Below the pieces are notes generated by a model. The model was given only the letters and a program-made list of their open reading frames with translations, was not told where the DNA came from and searched no databases. From Phyllostachys edulis (Eukaryota; Streptophyta; Magnoliopsida; Poales; Poaceae), in assembly GCA_036346405.1 (NCBI GenBank), contig CM070548.1, positions 90,738,588 through 90,802,587 of the forward strand: DNA of 64,000 bases. Reading direction: 5' to 3'. Each line of letters opens with the position of its first letter. Positions within the stretch are counted from its first letter, which is position 1. This document shows, in pieces, positions 46,797 to 59,319 of this stretch. Made by a program: the position numbers and the translations under genes.

Positions 46797-49700
46797 TGAA
46801 GAATCTAGACCTACCATTATGTGTTAATGGGGTTTTGGTGATTAATGACAAATCTAATTGTGAGACTAACACTTTCATTGATATACATATTGTGTAGTCT
46901 TATTTGGATATAAAGGTAATAATCATGAAGGCATGCATGTGATTAATGACAAATCCAATTCATTGGATAAACAAAAGGAAAATCCAAGCGGTATGCGTTC
47001 ATAATGATGAATCTATTTGTGAGACTAACATTTCTATTTGTTATATCATGTTTAGTCTCGTTTGGATATAAAGATCAAAAGAGGTATGCATTCTACTTTG
47101 TATTCATATATCTTGTTGCATTCCTCGGATCCAAAATATATGTTGAACTCCACCAAAAGTCTAACTTGAATATGTGCATATGTTTCCATTACACATTTGT
47201 GTATGCACACATTTAGGGGGAGCTCAATATATGTTTTGTGGTTTCATTAGTATTGATCCATATTTCCTTGTCCATATATAATTGGGATCTTTACTTTGAA
47301 ACATGTCCTTTGAATATATTTAACTTGCATAGTTAATTTATTCATATAAGTATATGAGACTTGTGTAGTTCATATCCTTGAATATATTTAACTTGTGTAG
47401 TTAATATATTCATGTGAGTATATATAACTTGTGTAGTTTATATATGCTCATATTCTTGAATATATATAACTTATGTAGTTAGTATATTCAAGTGTGTATA
47501 TATGACTTGTGTAGTCTATATACACTTATATGTGAGTATAACATAACTTGTGTAGTTTATGTGTGCTCACATATTCTTGAATATGTTTAACTTAGCGTAG
47601 TTAATCTATTCATAAGAGTGTATAAGACTTGTGTAGTCTATATATACTTATATGTGAGTAGAACATAACTTGTGTAGTTCATGTGTACTCACATATCTTT
47701 GAATATGTTTAACTTGTGTAGTTAATATATTCATATGAGTATATGAGACTTATGTAGTTAATATATGCTCATGTATTCTTGAGTTAATCGACTTGTGTAG
47801 TTCAGTATACACTCATGTTGAGTATATATAACTTATGTAGTACTTATATACTCATACCAAACTCTATTCAATTATTTGCTATTGAAGTGGTTATCATCAA
47901 TTACCAATGAGGGAAAGATTGTGGTATCTTGTCCGCCATTATGAGTTAATGGTATGTTGTGGTAATTAATGATAATCATATTGTGGAACTAACATTTTCC
48001 ATGAGTTGGATGAATAGGTTATGTTCGGTGGTTGATGACTTGGGATGACATCATGTGTTGATAGTCATCAAGTCAAGAAGAGATGATCATGTGTTGATCA
48101 TCAAGTCAAGTGAAGACCCATCATGAGTTGATGGATGTCAAGTGAAGAGTGCATCATGTGTTGATGCATATCAAGACTCGGGATGGAAGATGCCATCATG
48201 TGTTGATGAGCATCAAGTCAAGATCCCAAGTAAAGCTTCATCATGTGTTGATGAAGGTCAAATAAGGATGCATCATGAGTTGATGCATATCAAGTCAAGA
48301 ACCGGAGTTGAAGCAAGGATGTGCGTCATCAAGCTTCAAGTGTTTGCGCAAGGCAAAGGTATGACTAGCTAGGGCTAAGGATGTGTTCCTAGTCTTTTAC
48401 CAGTCTCGGTGTTTTGTTGGTAGACCGGATTGCTAGTATATGTTGCCGTACTATTAAGAGGGTCTTTGACTAGTAGCTTGAGTTTGTCATGTGTTGATAG
48501 CTCATTGTGTTTGCTCTAGCTCACTTTAACATGTTGCCAATATTTGTGAATGTGTTTTACAAATAGTTGTGGCTCATGGTTAATCCTTGTAGCATGTGAC
48601 TTAAGTTTGTGAATGCGTTTTGCAAATGGTGTAAGTCCATGTACCTTATTCATTGTGGTGTGATTCTAAAAGTGTGCAAATGTGTTTTGCAACTTGTTGA
48701 GAATCTCACTTAAGCCCTTGTGTGCATTATGCATCAAATTAGCAAATGTGTTTTGCAATTTGAGTTGAAGCGAATGCAATCTGTGTTTTCTCGGAAAATC
48801 GGATGAACCGGCGTGTAATGTGCGGTACAACGGGATGCGGTCATACCGGCGATTATGCAATGATGCGACCCACTTTCCGAGCATGTGTTGCTCGGTGGGT
48901 GTGGTAGCGGTAGTACCGGCGTGTCTTGGCATACGACCGTAGGCCGGTCATTCCGATTATTTGTTAGCGGTTCGATTTTTCCAGAGAAGATGCATTTGTT
49001 GCTCATCTTTGTTTTGAAAACCCTTGAGCGATGACGACCGCTTAGTGTTTAGGCGGTACGCCGCGATGCGGTTCGACCGCTTTCTTGTCTTGATTGTAAA
49101 ATTCCGAACGCTTGTTCGTGGGACTTAGCCGCATTTGGCGCTCCTTTGTGGAAGCGATGCGACCGCCAGTGTTTGTGCGGTTGTACCGATTGTTCTTGAT
49201 CTGACCGGGCCTTAGTTGGCGATCGTTTGGAGGAAAAGCGATGCGGCCAGGCCCCATAACGGCGGTCGTTCGATTTCCTAACTTTTTCAAAGCAGACTTT
49301 GTCCCAGCGGCTAGTTTTTGTGTGTGGGCTATAAATACTCACCTTGGCCGTGTGAGGGAGAGTTCTTTGGTGCCCCATTGAGTTCCTTTGAGCTAGTGCA
49401 AGCCCTCTCACACTCATTTGTGCATGTGTTGCACTTAGAGAGGTTGGAGAGGCAAATCCTATTGCATGTGTTGCATTAGGTTGTGGATTGTGTATCCATA
49501 GAGCTTTGGCACTTGATTGGTTCAAGTGAAAGTTGGAGTCTTGTTACTCTTGGTGTTTGCCGACACCTAGGCAGGCGTGGGCGTCGTGGTCGGTGATCTT
49601 CTCAAGTGAAGCTTGTGAGAAGGCCGGTGTTTGTGAGTGGTGTGGTGCTCGCCATCTCGGAGGAGAGGAGGAAGGAGCAACCCTAGTGGAGCGAGGTGTT

Positions 49701-50212
49701 GGTTCGTTTTGGAACCGGTCCAAGTGGTTGGACTTACCTTGGAGGAAGGCTTAATTCGTGGAGCCGGCCCAATTAGTTTGGGTTTCCCTCAACGTGGATT
49801 AGGGGAGACCGGCAAGTCTCCGATTCACCACGGTAAAACATAACCGTGTCCATTGTGGTTTGCATCCTTGTGCCTTACTATTGCATTTACATTCATTGTG
49901 TATGAATGCTTGCTTTACATTGTGCAATTTATATACCTTGTATTAAATTGCTTATTCATTGTGTATGATTGCAATTGTTCGTTGTGCTATTCATCATTGC
50001 TAGAATTGATTAGCTTACAAGTCATATGCTTAATTGATATACTTATTAATAGACTTGTATTGTTGGTGCACTTAGGGGAACCTAGTTGATTTAGGCTTTA
50101 ATTGTGCAAAACCGTATTTGTATTAGCTTCCGCATTAGAAATCGGTTTTAGAGCCTAAAGGAATTTAAAACGCCTATTCACCCCCCCTCTAGTCGGCCAC
50201 CTCGATCTTACA
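46797..50212 (+). mobile_element. Solo LTR A', 3.4 kb, inserted in LINE ORF1
   Basis: It starts TGAAGAATCTAGACCTACC and ends ...CGAGGTGGCC-complement...CGATCTTACA. The 5-bp duplication CCGGT lies at 46792-46796 and 50213-50217. It is the inverted sister of solo LTR A and carries the same three repeat blocks in the opposite order (47290-47850, 48050-48310, 48538-48770). No internal domains are present. Confidence 0.92.
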
Positions 50213-50217
50213 CCGGT

Positions 50218-52010
50218 TTACCGCATGAGCAAGTCAAAGACTACACTGACCGTGACCTCCAGGACCTGTTTGCTTCCTATGCCTCCTCCCTGCGTGAAGC
50301 CCTCCAAGCGGTCCTCTCCACTGGCCAGGCCCACTCCGCCTCACAGACTCTTCTAGCGGAAGAGGCGAGAGGCGAATGGCTGAGAAAAGCAGAGGACTAC
50401 ATAAGGGCGACATCTGCAGCTGCGGTGCAACTCGGCCTTGCAGCGGGACTCGCGAAAAATGCGACGGCCAAGCCTTCTTGGTCGACCTTCCTGCAAGCGG
50501 CAGGCCGACTCGTTCCACCTCCCTCCTGGAAGAATGGTCCAGGCCGAGGCCTTGATCTAGAGCTCCACACCAAGAGGACCTGGGCTCTGGTGCCTAACAA
50601 GGGCCGGGGCCCTTCCTCTGCCCCCCTCGATGACTACTCGGTAGGCAAAGATGCACCGCTCCACTTCTGGAAGAACGGCCCAGGCCAAGGCCATGCCCTG
50701 GAGCTTCACACCAACCTGGAGCTTCACACCAAGGGGTCCTCAGCTTGGGTGTCAGGCAAGGAGCTAGATCCTCTCACTGCCCCCCTCGATGCCTCCCCGG
50801 CTGGCATAGCTGCACCGCTTTACCTCCAGGCGCTCCCCTCCTGCCCTGCCACCAGTTTGGGGGACCTGACCCTCCACAACGCGGCTGAACTCCTCAACAC
50901 GGAGCCCTTGGGGCCTCCAGCCCCTGTGGCTCCGACATCTTGCTTGGAGCTGGTTCCTCATGCCGCCTCTCCACCGGCAGGACTCCACGTGCTCCCTTCT
51001 CTCCAGGCGGCAGTTTCAGTCAACAAGGTCGGTGAGATTCAAGGGTCGTCTCAGGGTGGTCGGCTGACCTCCCCGGAGCCAGCCTCCTCTGCCGTCCCAG
51101 CGTCGACTGCGTCTCCAAAGGTGGCCTCGGGAGGGACCTCGGTCCAGATGCTGCACGCTGCCCTCCAGGTCCCGCTTACCACCCCCTCACTTCAGTTTTC
51201 TGATCTTGGGTCTCCCTCGCACCCTACTGGTGCTTTGGCCGAAACTCCACGAGTCTTGGCTGGACTGCTCCATACTTCACCGATGCAGCGGGGCTCGGCC
51301 AGATTAGCGAGGTGGGCGGGTTCAAGACCCCTTGTCGCCCTCTGTTGCCGCCTCTGAAGGCCACGTCATGCTGCAAACCACGCCTTTACAGGAGCTGGCG
51401 GGCGGAACCTCGGCTCAGCTCCAGCCCAGTGACATCTCTCCGGCCCACCAGGAGAGGGTCGACCTCAGCTCTCCCCATCAACTGACCCACGCTGTTGCTT
51501 GAAGGAAGCGAGGACAAGCGATGGCGAGTCCTCCAGGCGGCTTTGTTCACCAGCCCGCCCGCCTCGATCATCGCTACACCAGCATCCCCACAACTCAAGC
51601 ATACAACCGGGCGGGTCAACCTCCGTCGTAGCGTCCGCTTGGCTGCCAAGAGAAGGCCAGGCTTAATGATGCTGCGAGCCCAAGAAGCCCTCGCCCACAA
51701 GTTGGGCACCCTCCCTAAGGACCGCCTTCTCACGGAGTCAGCGCTCAAAGAGTACCTCGCAACATTCGAAGCCCCTCTTCTGGAAGACACCGTCTCCGCC
51801 CTGGCGCAGCTCTTCAAGGTGGACTGCCAGCTCACTCAACAAGCGGACGAAGCCCTCGTTGAGTTGGGAGGTCTTCCACTTCCTGGGACAGCCAGGAGTT
51901 CGTGGATGCGTAGGGAGCTCAAGTGGTGGCAGCCTAACAGTTTGAGCCTCACTTCGTTGCAGTTTAGACTCTTGAGGACCATCTTGGTTCCGCCTTTTGT
52001 GCTTCTTTAG
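50218..52010 (+). pseudogene. LINE ORF1, C-terminal part
   Basis: The frame continues from LPHEQVKDYTDRDLQDLF through SSLREALQAVLSTGQAHS to a 310-codon open stretch (50425-51357) rich in Pro, Ala and Leu. A second frame (51495-52010) carries RRSVRLAAKRRPGLMMLRAQ and ALKEYLATFEAPLLEDTVSA. This conserved end is seen after the 'RRSxRLA' basic patch in grass LINE ORF1 proteins. A frame break lies between the two, near 51357-51495. An internal duplication (SWKNGPGRG / FWKNGPGQG) is listed separately. Confidence 0.72.
50520..50745 (+). repeat. Degenerate internal duplication in LINE ORF1
   Basis: Two units about 144 bp apart start at about 50522 and 50666. They encode SWKNGPGRGLDLELHTK and FWKNGPGQGHALELHTN, and each is followed by a PLD segment (SSAPLDDYS / LTAPLDASP). 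The second unit has a further 18-bp tandem doubling (LELHTNLELHTK). The sense frame is open across the array. Confidence 0.8.
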
Positions 52011-52570
52011 CCATTTGTTTAAGTAAATCGATGTGTTAAATCAAGACATTTCTTTATTGCTTATGTAAATCATTTGTGTTTTGCAAGTCTTTTGCCTTTG
52101 TCTTGTGAACTGCTGAATCTCTGTGTCTCGTGGCTCCCCCTGGTTCCGGTCTGCTCTTCTGGTTCAAGTTATTTGCTGAAGCCCTACGATCTGCTAAAGC
52201 TAAGCGACCTGCTTGACTCGGGCCCTGCGAGTCTTTCGATCATCTGGCTGCTGCCCTTCTCCTCATTGCCGGTCCCTGCTGTGCTGCGATCTTGTGTCTT
52301 GCTAACTCCCCCACCCTTCCTTTGCTTGATGCATCCACAGCTCTGCTAGGGCGGCCCTGCTTCCACAAGCAGCGCTTTGGTATTCTAGCCCAAATGGTCC
52401 GGCCCGACCACTCGGGGCTCCGTTGCAAGCGGGATTATCAAGCGGCGGGGCTCCCATGCAAGGTCCCGTGGCGGTGGAGGACAGCCTTGAGTAACTGCCG
52501 CTACCCTCGACCGCTTCCTGAGAAGCGCGACCAACCAAAACCACACCTATAGTTTTCCGTTTCCTTCCAA

Positions 52571-53281
52571 TTGGCAAGATCTCCCAGACCTCCACCCTTC
52601 CATCGGTCGCTGCCAGCAATGATGCCTAGCCCAAACATCAACATTCTCTGCTGGAATGTGCGGGGTCTCAACAATCAGGTCAGGTTATCGCTCGTCCAGG
52701 AGACCCTCCAGTCCACTACATGCCACCTTGTCAACCTTCAGGAAACCAAACTGACGTTGGTAGACCAGAATCTTGCTTACTCCCTGGGGGGGGGGTTCAA
52801 CCTACGGAACTTCGCCCATAAACCGGCGGAGGGCACGAGGGGCGGCATTCTCCTTCTTTGGAATGGAGAGTACATCGAGGTCGAAGACGTCCTCAACTCG
52901 GCCTTCAGCCTCACGGCGATGGTCTTCCTTAAGGAGTGCAACTCGTCCTTCCGCCTCACGATAGTCTACGGACCATCCCAAAGCAATAACAAGGCGACCT
53001 TCCTACATGAAATCGCCTCCTTAAAACCAACCACTGGCTCCAACTGGCTGGTCTTAGGGGATTTCAACCTCATCTACCAGGCTCAAGACAAAAATAATTC
53101 CAACATTAACCCACGTCGAATGGCGCTCTTCCATAACACCCTCAATGCTTGCGAGCTAAAAGAAATTCACCTCCAAAGCGAGAAAGTTCACTTGGGCGGT
53201 GAATGCCAAAGACCCACTCGTCGATCGGCAGAGTCTTTTCTAACGAAATTTGGGACACCCTCTTCGATAATCCGTCCTTGA
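52571..53281 (+). pseudogene. LINE ORF2, apurinic-type endonuclease domain
   Basis: After MMPSPN comes INILCWNVRGLNNQVRLSLV, HLVNLQETKL (catalytic Glu), RGGILLLWNGEY, LTIVYGPSQSNNKATFL and WLVLGDFNLI. These are the signature motifs of the endonuclease/exonuclease/phosphatase fold that nicks target DNA. The final SDH motif is not reached in frame: reading degrades after 53200 and stops at 53281. Confidence 0.87.
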
Positions 53282-55200
53282 GCCTTTGTCCTCTTAAGCT
53301 TTAGATCCTTGCCTCCTTCTCTCCAACATCTCGGCCCCGCCCCACCCCAAATCCTTCCGTTTGAAAACTTGGATCAAGATGCGGGGTTCTAGAGACGGTC
53401 AAAAATGCATGGCTAGCACCTTGCACGCACACAGAACCCATGCATAGGTGCACCCAAGTGGCGTCTCGGCTTCGCTCTCCAATCGTGGAACTCCTCCCTT
53501 TTCCCGGCCTAAGCTCCTCCTTCACATGGCCTTAGAACTTGTTCTCCGGCTCGACGAGGCTCAAGAGCGCGAGGACTGTCCTCATCGAATAGCTCTTGAG
53601 GGCCAATCTTAGAAGAGAGTCACAGATGCAAAGTGATTGAGCGTGCGAAGCGCCGGTGTTCGGATCACCAACCTCAAAAGCACGCTAATACAAAATTCTT
53701 CCATATTAAGGCAAAGCGGCCAAAAAAAACTTCATCCAAAAACTTCAAAACGGACAGGGCTTGGCGATCTCGCACTCAGAAAAAGAAGGCATTATCCAAA
53801 AGTATTTCCATGAAATGCTGGCCAGGCCTACTCCGCGTGACACGGACCTCAACTGGGAGACACTACACCCCCTGGAGCATGATCTGCTAACTCTGCAAGA
53901 GGCCTTCACGAAAAAAGTCGCCTTGCCTAGACCAACCAGGAGACAAAGCCCCGGGGCCGGACGGTTTCTCCACAAACTTCTACAAATCTTGCTGGTCTGT
54001 CATCAAAATAGATATCATGACAGTTTTCCATAGCTTTCACTCCCTTCGAACGTCGCACCTTCATTTGCTCAACACAGCTAGCATTGTGCTGATCCCAAAA
54101 AAAGAGGGAGCCGACAAAGTGCAAGACTATAGACCTATCAGCCTCATCCATGGGATCGGCAAGTGGATCGCCAAAACACTTGCGCGGTGATTGGCGCCGT
54201 ATCTCAATAGCTTGGTCTCACGAGCCCAGAGTGCATTCATCAAGACAAGAAGCATTCACGATAACTTTCTCTACGTCCGCAACCTGATTACCAGACTTCA
54301 CCGCTCCAAAACCCCCTCTCTCTTCTTCAAGCTAGACATAGCCAAGGCCTTCGATTCGGTCCATTGGGACTATCTTCTGGATCTGCTGCGCAAAAGAGGA
54401 TTCCCCCTTAGATGGACAAACTGGGTGGCAGCCCTCTTAAGGTCCGCCTGGTCGAAAGTCCTTCTCAACGGCATCCCTGGCAATGCGATTATTCATGACC
54501 GGGGGTTGCGACAAGGAGACCCTTCGCCTTTCCTATTCATCCGGCCATTGACCCCATCCAAAGTCTCCTCGGCGACTACGGACTTGGCTACCTCGCACCT
54601 AACGTGACCGTCCACCGAATCAGAACATCCATCTACGCGGACGATGCGGCCATCTTCATCAACCCTAACCGAAGCGAATTATTCACGACCACCCAGATTT
54701 TCCTCAGCTTCGGGAAGGCCACCGGACTCCATACCAACTTCTAGAAAAGCACCGTGCTCCCAATCAGCTGTGACCACTTAGACCTTACCTCGGTTCTCCA
54801 CGACTGCCCGGCAATCCGATCAACCTTCCCGATCAAGTATTTGGGACTTCCGCTCACCTACAAAAAGCTCCGTAAAGTGGACTTCCAACCACTTCTCGAC
54901 AAGGTGGCGGGAAGACTAGCTGGCTGGTAGGGGCGTCTCCTATCCCCAGCAGGGCGGACCACTCTAGTGAAATCGGCCCTCACATCGATTCCAATTTACT
55001 TCCTCATAGTCTTCAACATCCCCAAAGAGATTCTCCACACCATAGACAAATTAAGGCGACGGTTCCTCTGGGCCGGACATGACAATCTCTGGGGCGCCAA
55101 ATGCAAAATCAACTGGGGAAGAGTGTCTTTTGTCCAACACATTTTGGTGGCCTAGGCATCCTTAGTCTAGCGCGACTTTCTTCGGCAATCGATCATACTG
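53282..55200 (+). pseudogene. LINE ORF2, reverse transcriptase domain
   Basis: The linker 53282-54180 is full of stops. The RT domain is clear at 54191-54607: SRAQSAFIKTRSIHDNFLYV, LFFKLDIAKAFDSVHWDYLL and GLRQGDPSPFLFI. After a frameshift near 54535 it goes on with RTSIYADDAAIFI (catalytic ADD), IKYLGLPLTYKKL, LVKSALTSIPIYFLIVFNIP and LRRRFLWAG. TAG codons near 54743 and 54928 confirm decay. Confidence 0.88.
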
Positions 55201-56084
55201 CTCTGGCAAGAATGGAAGAACCCATCTAAACCTTGGGTTGGCATGGAAATCCTTGCTACGACTCGGACCGTCATCTTTTTGCGGCGGCAACAAGGGTCTC
55301 TCTCGGGGATGGAAAAACGGCTAAATTCTGGTTTTCGGCTTGGCTATCTGGAGAGGCCCCTAAAGACATAGCTTCCAAGATTTTTGCTTCTTCCTTTCGC
55401 AAATACCAAACCGTGTCCTCGGCTTCTGAGAATGGGCGATGGAGTGCAGGACATCGACCTCGGGGCGAGCTTCACAAAGACTTCACGCCGAACAATTCGT
55501 AATCCTGTGGACCAAAATCAACCAAATCCACCTGACTCAAGGAACCCCTGATGAGATTGTCTGGAAGCTAAGTCAGAATGGATCCTACTCTTCCAGATCA
55601 GCCTACGCTTTACTTTTTTTTGGGCTCCATAGCGACTAACTTCAAACAGTTAATCTGGCAATCCCAAGCCCCTCCAAAGGGAAAATTTTTCGACTGATTT
55701 GCAATTCAAAACAAGCTCTGGACCTCAGACAGGCTTGCGGCAAGGGGATGGCCAAACCAACGCTTCGTCCTCTCTGCGAGACACACTCAAAAGCGACCTT
55801 ACACCTCGCGCAATGCTGGTTTCTCTGGGCGCATTTGGGGGCTTATGACAGACTGGTCGGGGCTGCAAAGCCTTCAACCCTCCGCCTGGCCCCCCTGCAC
55901 CTCTTGACCTCCTAGCTAAGATCAAAGAGGAGGGAAGAGCTTGGTTCCTAGCGGGTGCTAAATCTTTGGAGTTTTTTTGTTCTTTGTAATTAAGGCTCTC
56001 TGTTTTTAACTCTGGCTCTGTGCGGGTTCACTCCGCCCCTCCTCTATTAATATAACGGGCAATCCTCCTGCCGGTTTCAAAAAA
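55201..56084 (+). pseudogene. LINE ORF2 zinc-binding RT tail, 3' UTR and A-tail
   Basis: Pieces of the C-terminal region are FWFSAWLSGEAPKDIAS, DEIVWKLSQNGSYSSRSAYA, then in another frame KFFDWFAIQNKLWTSDRL (the zf-RVT region). A short 3' UTR ends with GGTTTC and a run of ten or more A at 56079-56089. The tail and adjoining target repeat set the LINE's 3' end. Confidence 0.78.
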
Positions 56085-56098
56085 AAAAATCAGTGTGC

Positions 56099-57633
56099 CA
56101 ATATTTTGTCCGTCGCCTCGGAAAAAGATCTAAATGCCAACTCATGGCATTTCATTCCTCTTTCGTTTTTCTTAAAGCATTTTATCTCTGATAAGGTAGG
56201 CTCCAACGGGCCAGGTGCCAGACTTTCGAGTTTCGACTTAACGAGCCGCTGCAGCCATGGCCCAAGACCGGAACTGATTGCCGGTGGACATTGCAGCCCA
56301 CGACAAAACGGATAGCGGATCCACGAGGTACTACAAAATATGGGTGGGATCGCGGATGGGAAACGCTATGGAAACCTATTAACGGTCCAATCCAGAAGCG
56401 AAAATGGAGCTGGTCCTGGTTTTTCACCTCTCCGCTCTTGTCTGGTCGAGTTCCCTTGGCGCCCGTCCACGCCTGCCCTACCTAAGGTCTCAAGCTCAGG
56501 CCGGACGTGCACGGTGCATCAGACGCACACACTCGACTAGAAAACAAATTGACTGGACCGAGCGTAGTCGTAGACACTCGTCCCCGCTTCCATTTCAGCC
56601 ACCCCACCAGGCCACCACACAAACACACTTCAACCCCGGCCGGTCTCGTGCAACGGCTACCAACGCATCCAGGGTCTGCATCAGTCTCGTGGACCTGACC
56701 TCAATAGATTCAGATTTCGTTATTAGACGACACAGCATGATGCGCAGTATATCGGCCAGCTATCTGGAACGATGGATGGGTGGAGCATGATGTGCAGTAT
56801 ATCGGCTAGCTATCTGGAACGATGGATGGGTGGATCGTCTTGTGATCGGTACCATACGTATATTGGCGTCCGGACCGCAACAGGTGATTCGTACCGTTTT
56901 GGAAACCGATACCGATATGTCGAATGTAGCGGCTGATATTCAGCACCTTCGCCTAAATGAAACATTTAGTGGAACAAGTCCAGAACTGCTTGTGTTCTTT
57001 CGAAAAAGAAAATTCCAGAACAGCAGGTGAAAGTGCCTACTAGAGTAGTAGCCTAGCTAGTAGGCCATATGGCACCATATACTAGACCGTAAGTTACACA
57101 CGCGTTCAGAGCCTCGAACCCCTCATGGCCTGCATAAATTAAGAAAAGCGTTGCTTATGCCGTTCATGTGAGCAACCTAAAAAGTTTCTCGAAGATTCCG
57201 GCGGGCGGCTCACCGTGCTTAATCAGCGGAGCCCACTTAATTCGTATGTCCCTCTTCATCGTGCTTATCAGTTGTCACGTGCCAGGGCAATCGTAGTATC
57301 GGACGGTATGAGGCGTCGAGTCCTATGTTATATGCAAGTGGAACAACATGGCGCGTAAGTAACACGTATAACACGGAGTAGTTGCTTTAGTTAACAACAG
57401 GTCGGAGCATTGGCACTACTTAATCAACAGTGTGGTTGGTGAGAGACACTATTCAAACAACAGATACACAGGGCTAACATGTTTCTGACTAATGGTGCAA
57501 GTGGGCAGGTTATGGACAGCCGTGCCCACCTACGCTGCCTGCTGAGCCACTCGCGGCTTCCGCTTGCCCGTAAGTGCAACCTACACGACCTTATGCGGTC
57601 TTGGCAACTGCCCGTAACTCGCCACTCCCCAAC
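56099..57633. other. Spacer with no recognised gene
   Basis: The longest ORF (128 codons, 56404-56790) shows no family motifs and overlaps other frames of similar length. The only clear structure is the 50-bp duplication at 56734-56833. The upstream region of the F-box fragment (57480-57633) is unremarkable. Confidence 0.45.
56734..56833. repeat. 50-bp tandem duplication
   Basis: Two adjacent copies of a 50-bp unit starting AGCATGATG(C/T)GCAGTATA occupy 56734-56783 and 56784-56833, with two visible mismatches. The duplication is recent and non-coding. Confidence 0.85.
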
Positions 57634-58160
57634 ATGCCGCCTCCTCCGACACCAACAACCATCGCATCCCTTCTCGACGACGTGGTACCCAACATCCCGC
57701 TCCGTCTGCCGTCCCCCATCTCCATCCTCCGCGCCGCGCTAGCCTCCTGACACAGGTGCCGCGTCATCTCCTCCCTGCCCTTCGTCCGCCGCATCCGTTG
57801 TCTCCTCTCTCCTCTTCATAAGCTCTAATCCCCCTTCCCAACGACGTGGTAGCCAACATCCCGCTCCGTCCGCCGTCCCCCGCCTCCATCCTCTGCGCTG
57901 CGCTAGCCTCTCGACACTGGTGTCGCGTCATCTCCTCCTCGCCCTTCGTCCGCCGCATCCGCCGTCTCCTCTCTCCTCTTCATAAGCTCTAATCCCCCTC
58001 CCCGACGACATGGTAGCCAACATCCCGCTCCGTCTGTTGTCCCCCACCTCCATCCTCCGCACCGTGCTAGCCTCCCGACATTGGTGCCATGTCATCTCCT
58101 CCATGCCCTTCGTCCGCCGCATCCGTCGTCTCCACTCTCCTCTTCATAAGCTCTAATCCC
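57634..58160 (+). pseudogene. Triplicated F-box protein N-terminal fragment
   Basis: From ATG 57634 the reading is MPPPPTPTTIASLLDDVVPN, then IPLRLPSPISILRAALAS and a stop. The same segment recurs with a 164-bp period near 57840 and 58004 as NDVVANIPLRPPSPASIL, ALASRHWCRVISSSPFVRR and DDMVANIPLRLLSPTSIL. These match the F-box core (LPDDxxxxILLRLPSPxxLxRAxLxxxRWRRxI), the Skp1-binding domain of SCF ubiquitin ligases. Each unit ends LHKL* and no C-terminal domain follows. 164 is not a multiple of 3, so the copies are in different frames. It is not a working gene. Confidence 0.7.
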
Positions 58161-59319
58161 CAAAGATTAGCACCGAAAAATCTAACATAAATCTGAACAG
58201 TTGTAGATTAGTATCAGGGCTTGATTCTGACAAGCTGAAATTTGGGTCATTGGAAGAGTCATGATTAATTGGTAAGTATTTTGTGGGGTTTTGGTTTTAT
58301 TTTTCGCTCCAATTCTTGGTCGGGTTTGCTCCTGTTCTTGATCCGCCTCAATTCGTACCGGTCGGTTTCGATTTGATTCTTTTTTTATGTGTTTCATCAT
58401 CCAATTTACATATTCTAACTGGTTATTTGATGGATCTTGACCATTTCCTGGTACAATTCGATGCTCGCGCTTAGAAAAATCGAATCTTTGACGCGAATTC
58501 ACCGTAAAAATCTAACTTTTGGCACGCGCATTTCTTTGAGATCGTGGGTTGAGTGTGAACTAGCGACCTCGATTCAATGCAAGCTCGTGGTAGTTTAGTG
58601 TTAAATTTGCTCAAATCTTGAGTTGTTTCTTGAAGAGATGTTTGTTCTTTGCGTTTGGTGGAGCAAATGATGATGGCGGACACGAAGCTCGTAGCGGCGT
58701 TCTTGCGCGCCAAGACCCATTCTCGACGGCGGCGTTGCCGTTGCCTTACCGCCACACGGCGATCGCCGACCCAGGATGCCATGCACCACCCGGCATGGGC
58801 ATGGCCACTGTACCACCGGCAAGACGTCGTCGAAAGCTACATTGAGGCGATCATCGAGGGCTTGGCGACTGCGGTGCCCAGCCTGGCCGTGCCGCCACAC
58901 GAGTTGCGGGGCCGTGGGCGATGCGGCCAATGTAGGTTGGACCGCATGCCTCTTCTTTCAGATGGCGGGTTAGCGGGCCAATTTTAGTGGGCTTATTTTG
59001 CGGGGCGGGCTCGCCGCTTAGCGAGGTGGCCCGCCCAACTTGCACCCCTATTTCCCACCAACAAATAGCATGGGCTGATCATTCGATTGGGGAAAAGCAA
59101 TCCTTATCTGAGCAACAGCTGCAAGTGGCCTGCAACATTGTGCATACTCAGCATAGGAGCAATGAAAGACCAAACAAAGCCTGCCCAAGATGATTAGTCT
59201 CCTAAACAGTCGCTTAATTCATTTGCTATTGGTTGTGCTAATGACTTCTATCTAGTCTAAACAGTCGCTTAATTCATCTGCTATTTGCTATTGGAGGGGA
59301 AACACACAATGTTGTTTTT
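58161..59319. other. Spacer with no recognised gene
   Basis: A 112-codon ORF at 58649-58987 (MRLVEQMMMADTKLVAAF...) has no recognised domain. A G/C-rich stretch with GCGGG motifs lies at 58965-59035. Two copies of CTAAACAGTCGCTTAATTCA lie near 59202 and 59257. I see no convincing gene. Confidence 0.45.

Larger units (their letters stand above)
44938..56084 (+). mobile_element. Full-length L1-like LINE, split by solo LTR A'
   Basis: The 14-bp target duplication AAAAATCAGTGTGC lies at 44924-44937 and 56085-56098, the second copy overlapping the A-tail at 56079-56089. A GC-rich, pyrimidine-rich 5' UTR (44938-45248) precedes ORF1, then ORF2 with endonuclease, reverse transcriptase and a zinc-binding RT tail. 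Without A' and one CCGGT the LINE is about 7.7 kb. Both ORFs contain stops, so it is inactive. Confidence 0.9.

Noticed and set aside
47004..47216. 70-codon hydrophobic ORF, also seen inverted at 21672-21956
   Set aside because: The two are the same LTR sequence in A and A'. The hydrophobic reading comes from AT-rich repeat composition.
58649..58987. 112-codon ORF in GC-rich sequence
   Set aside because: It overlaps several other frames of similar length, has no recognised domain and lies in a repeat-like GCGGG region.
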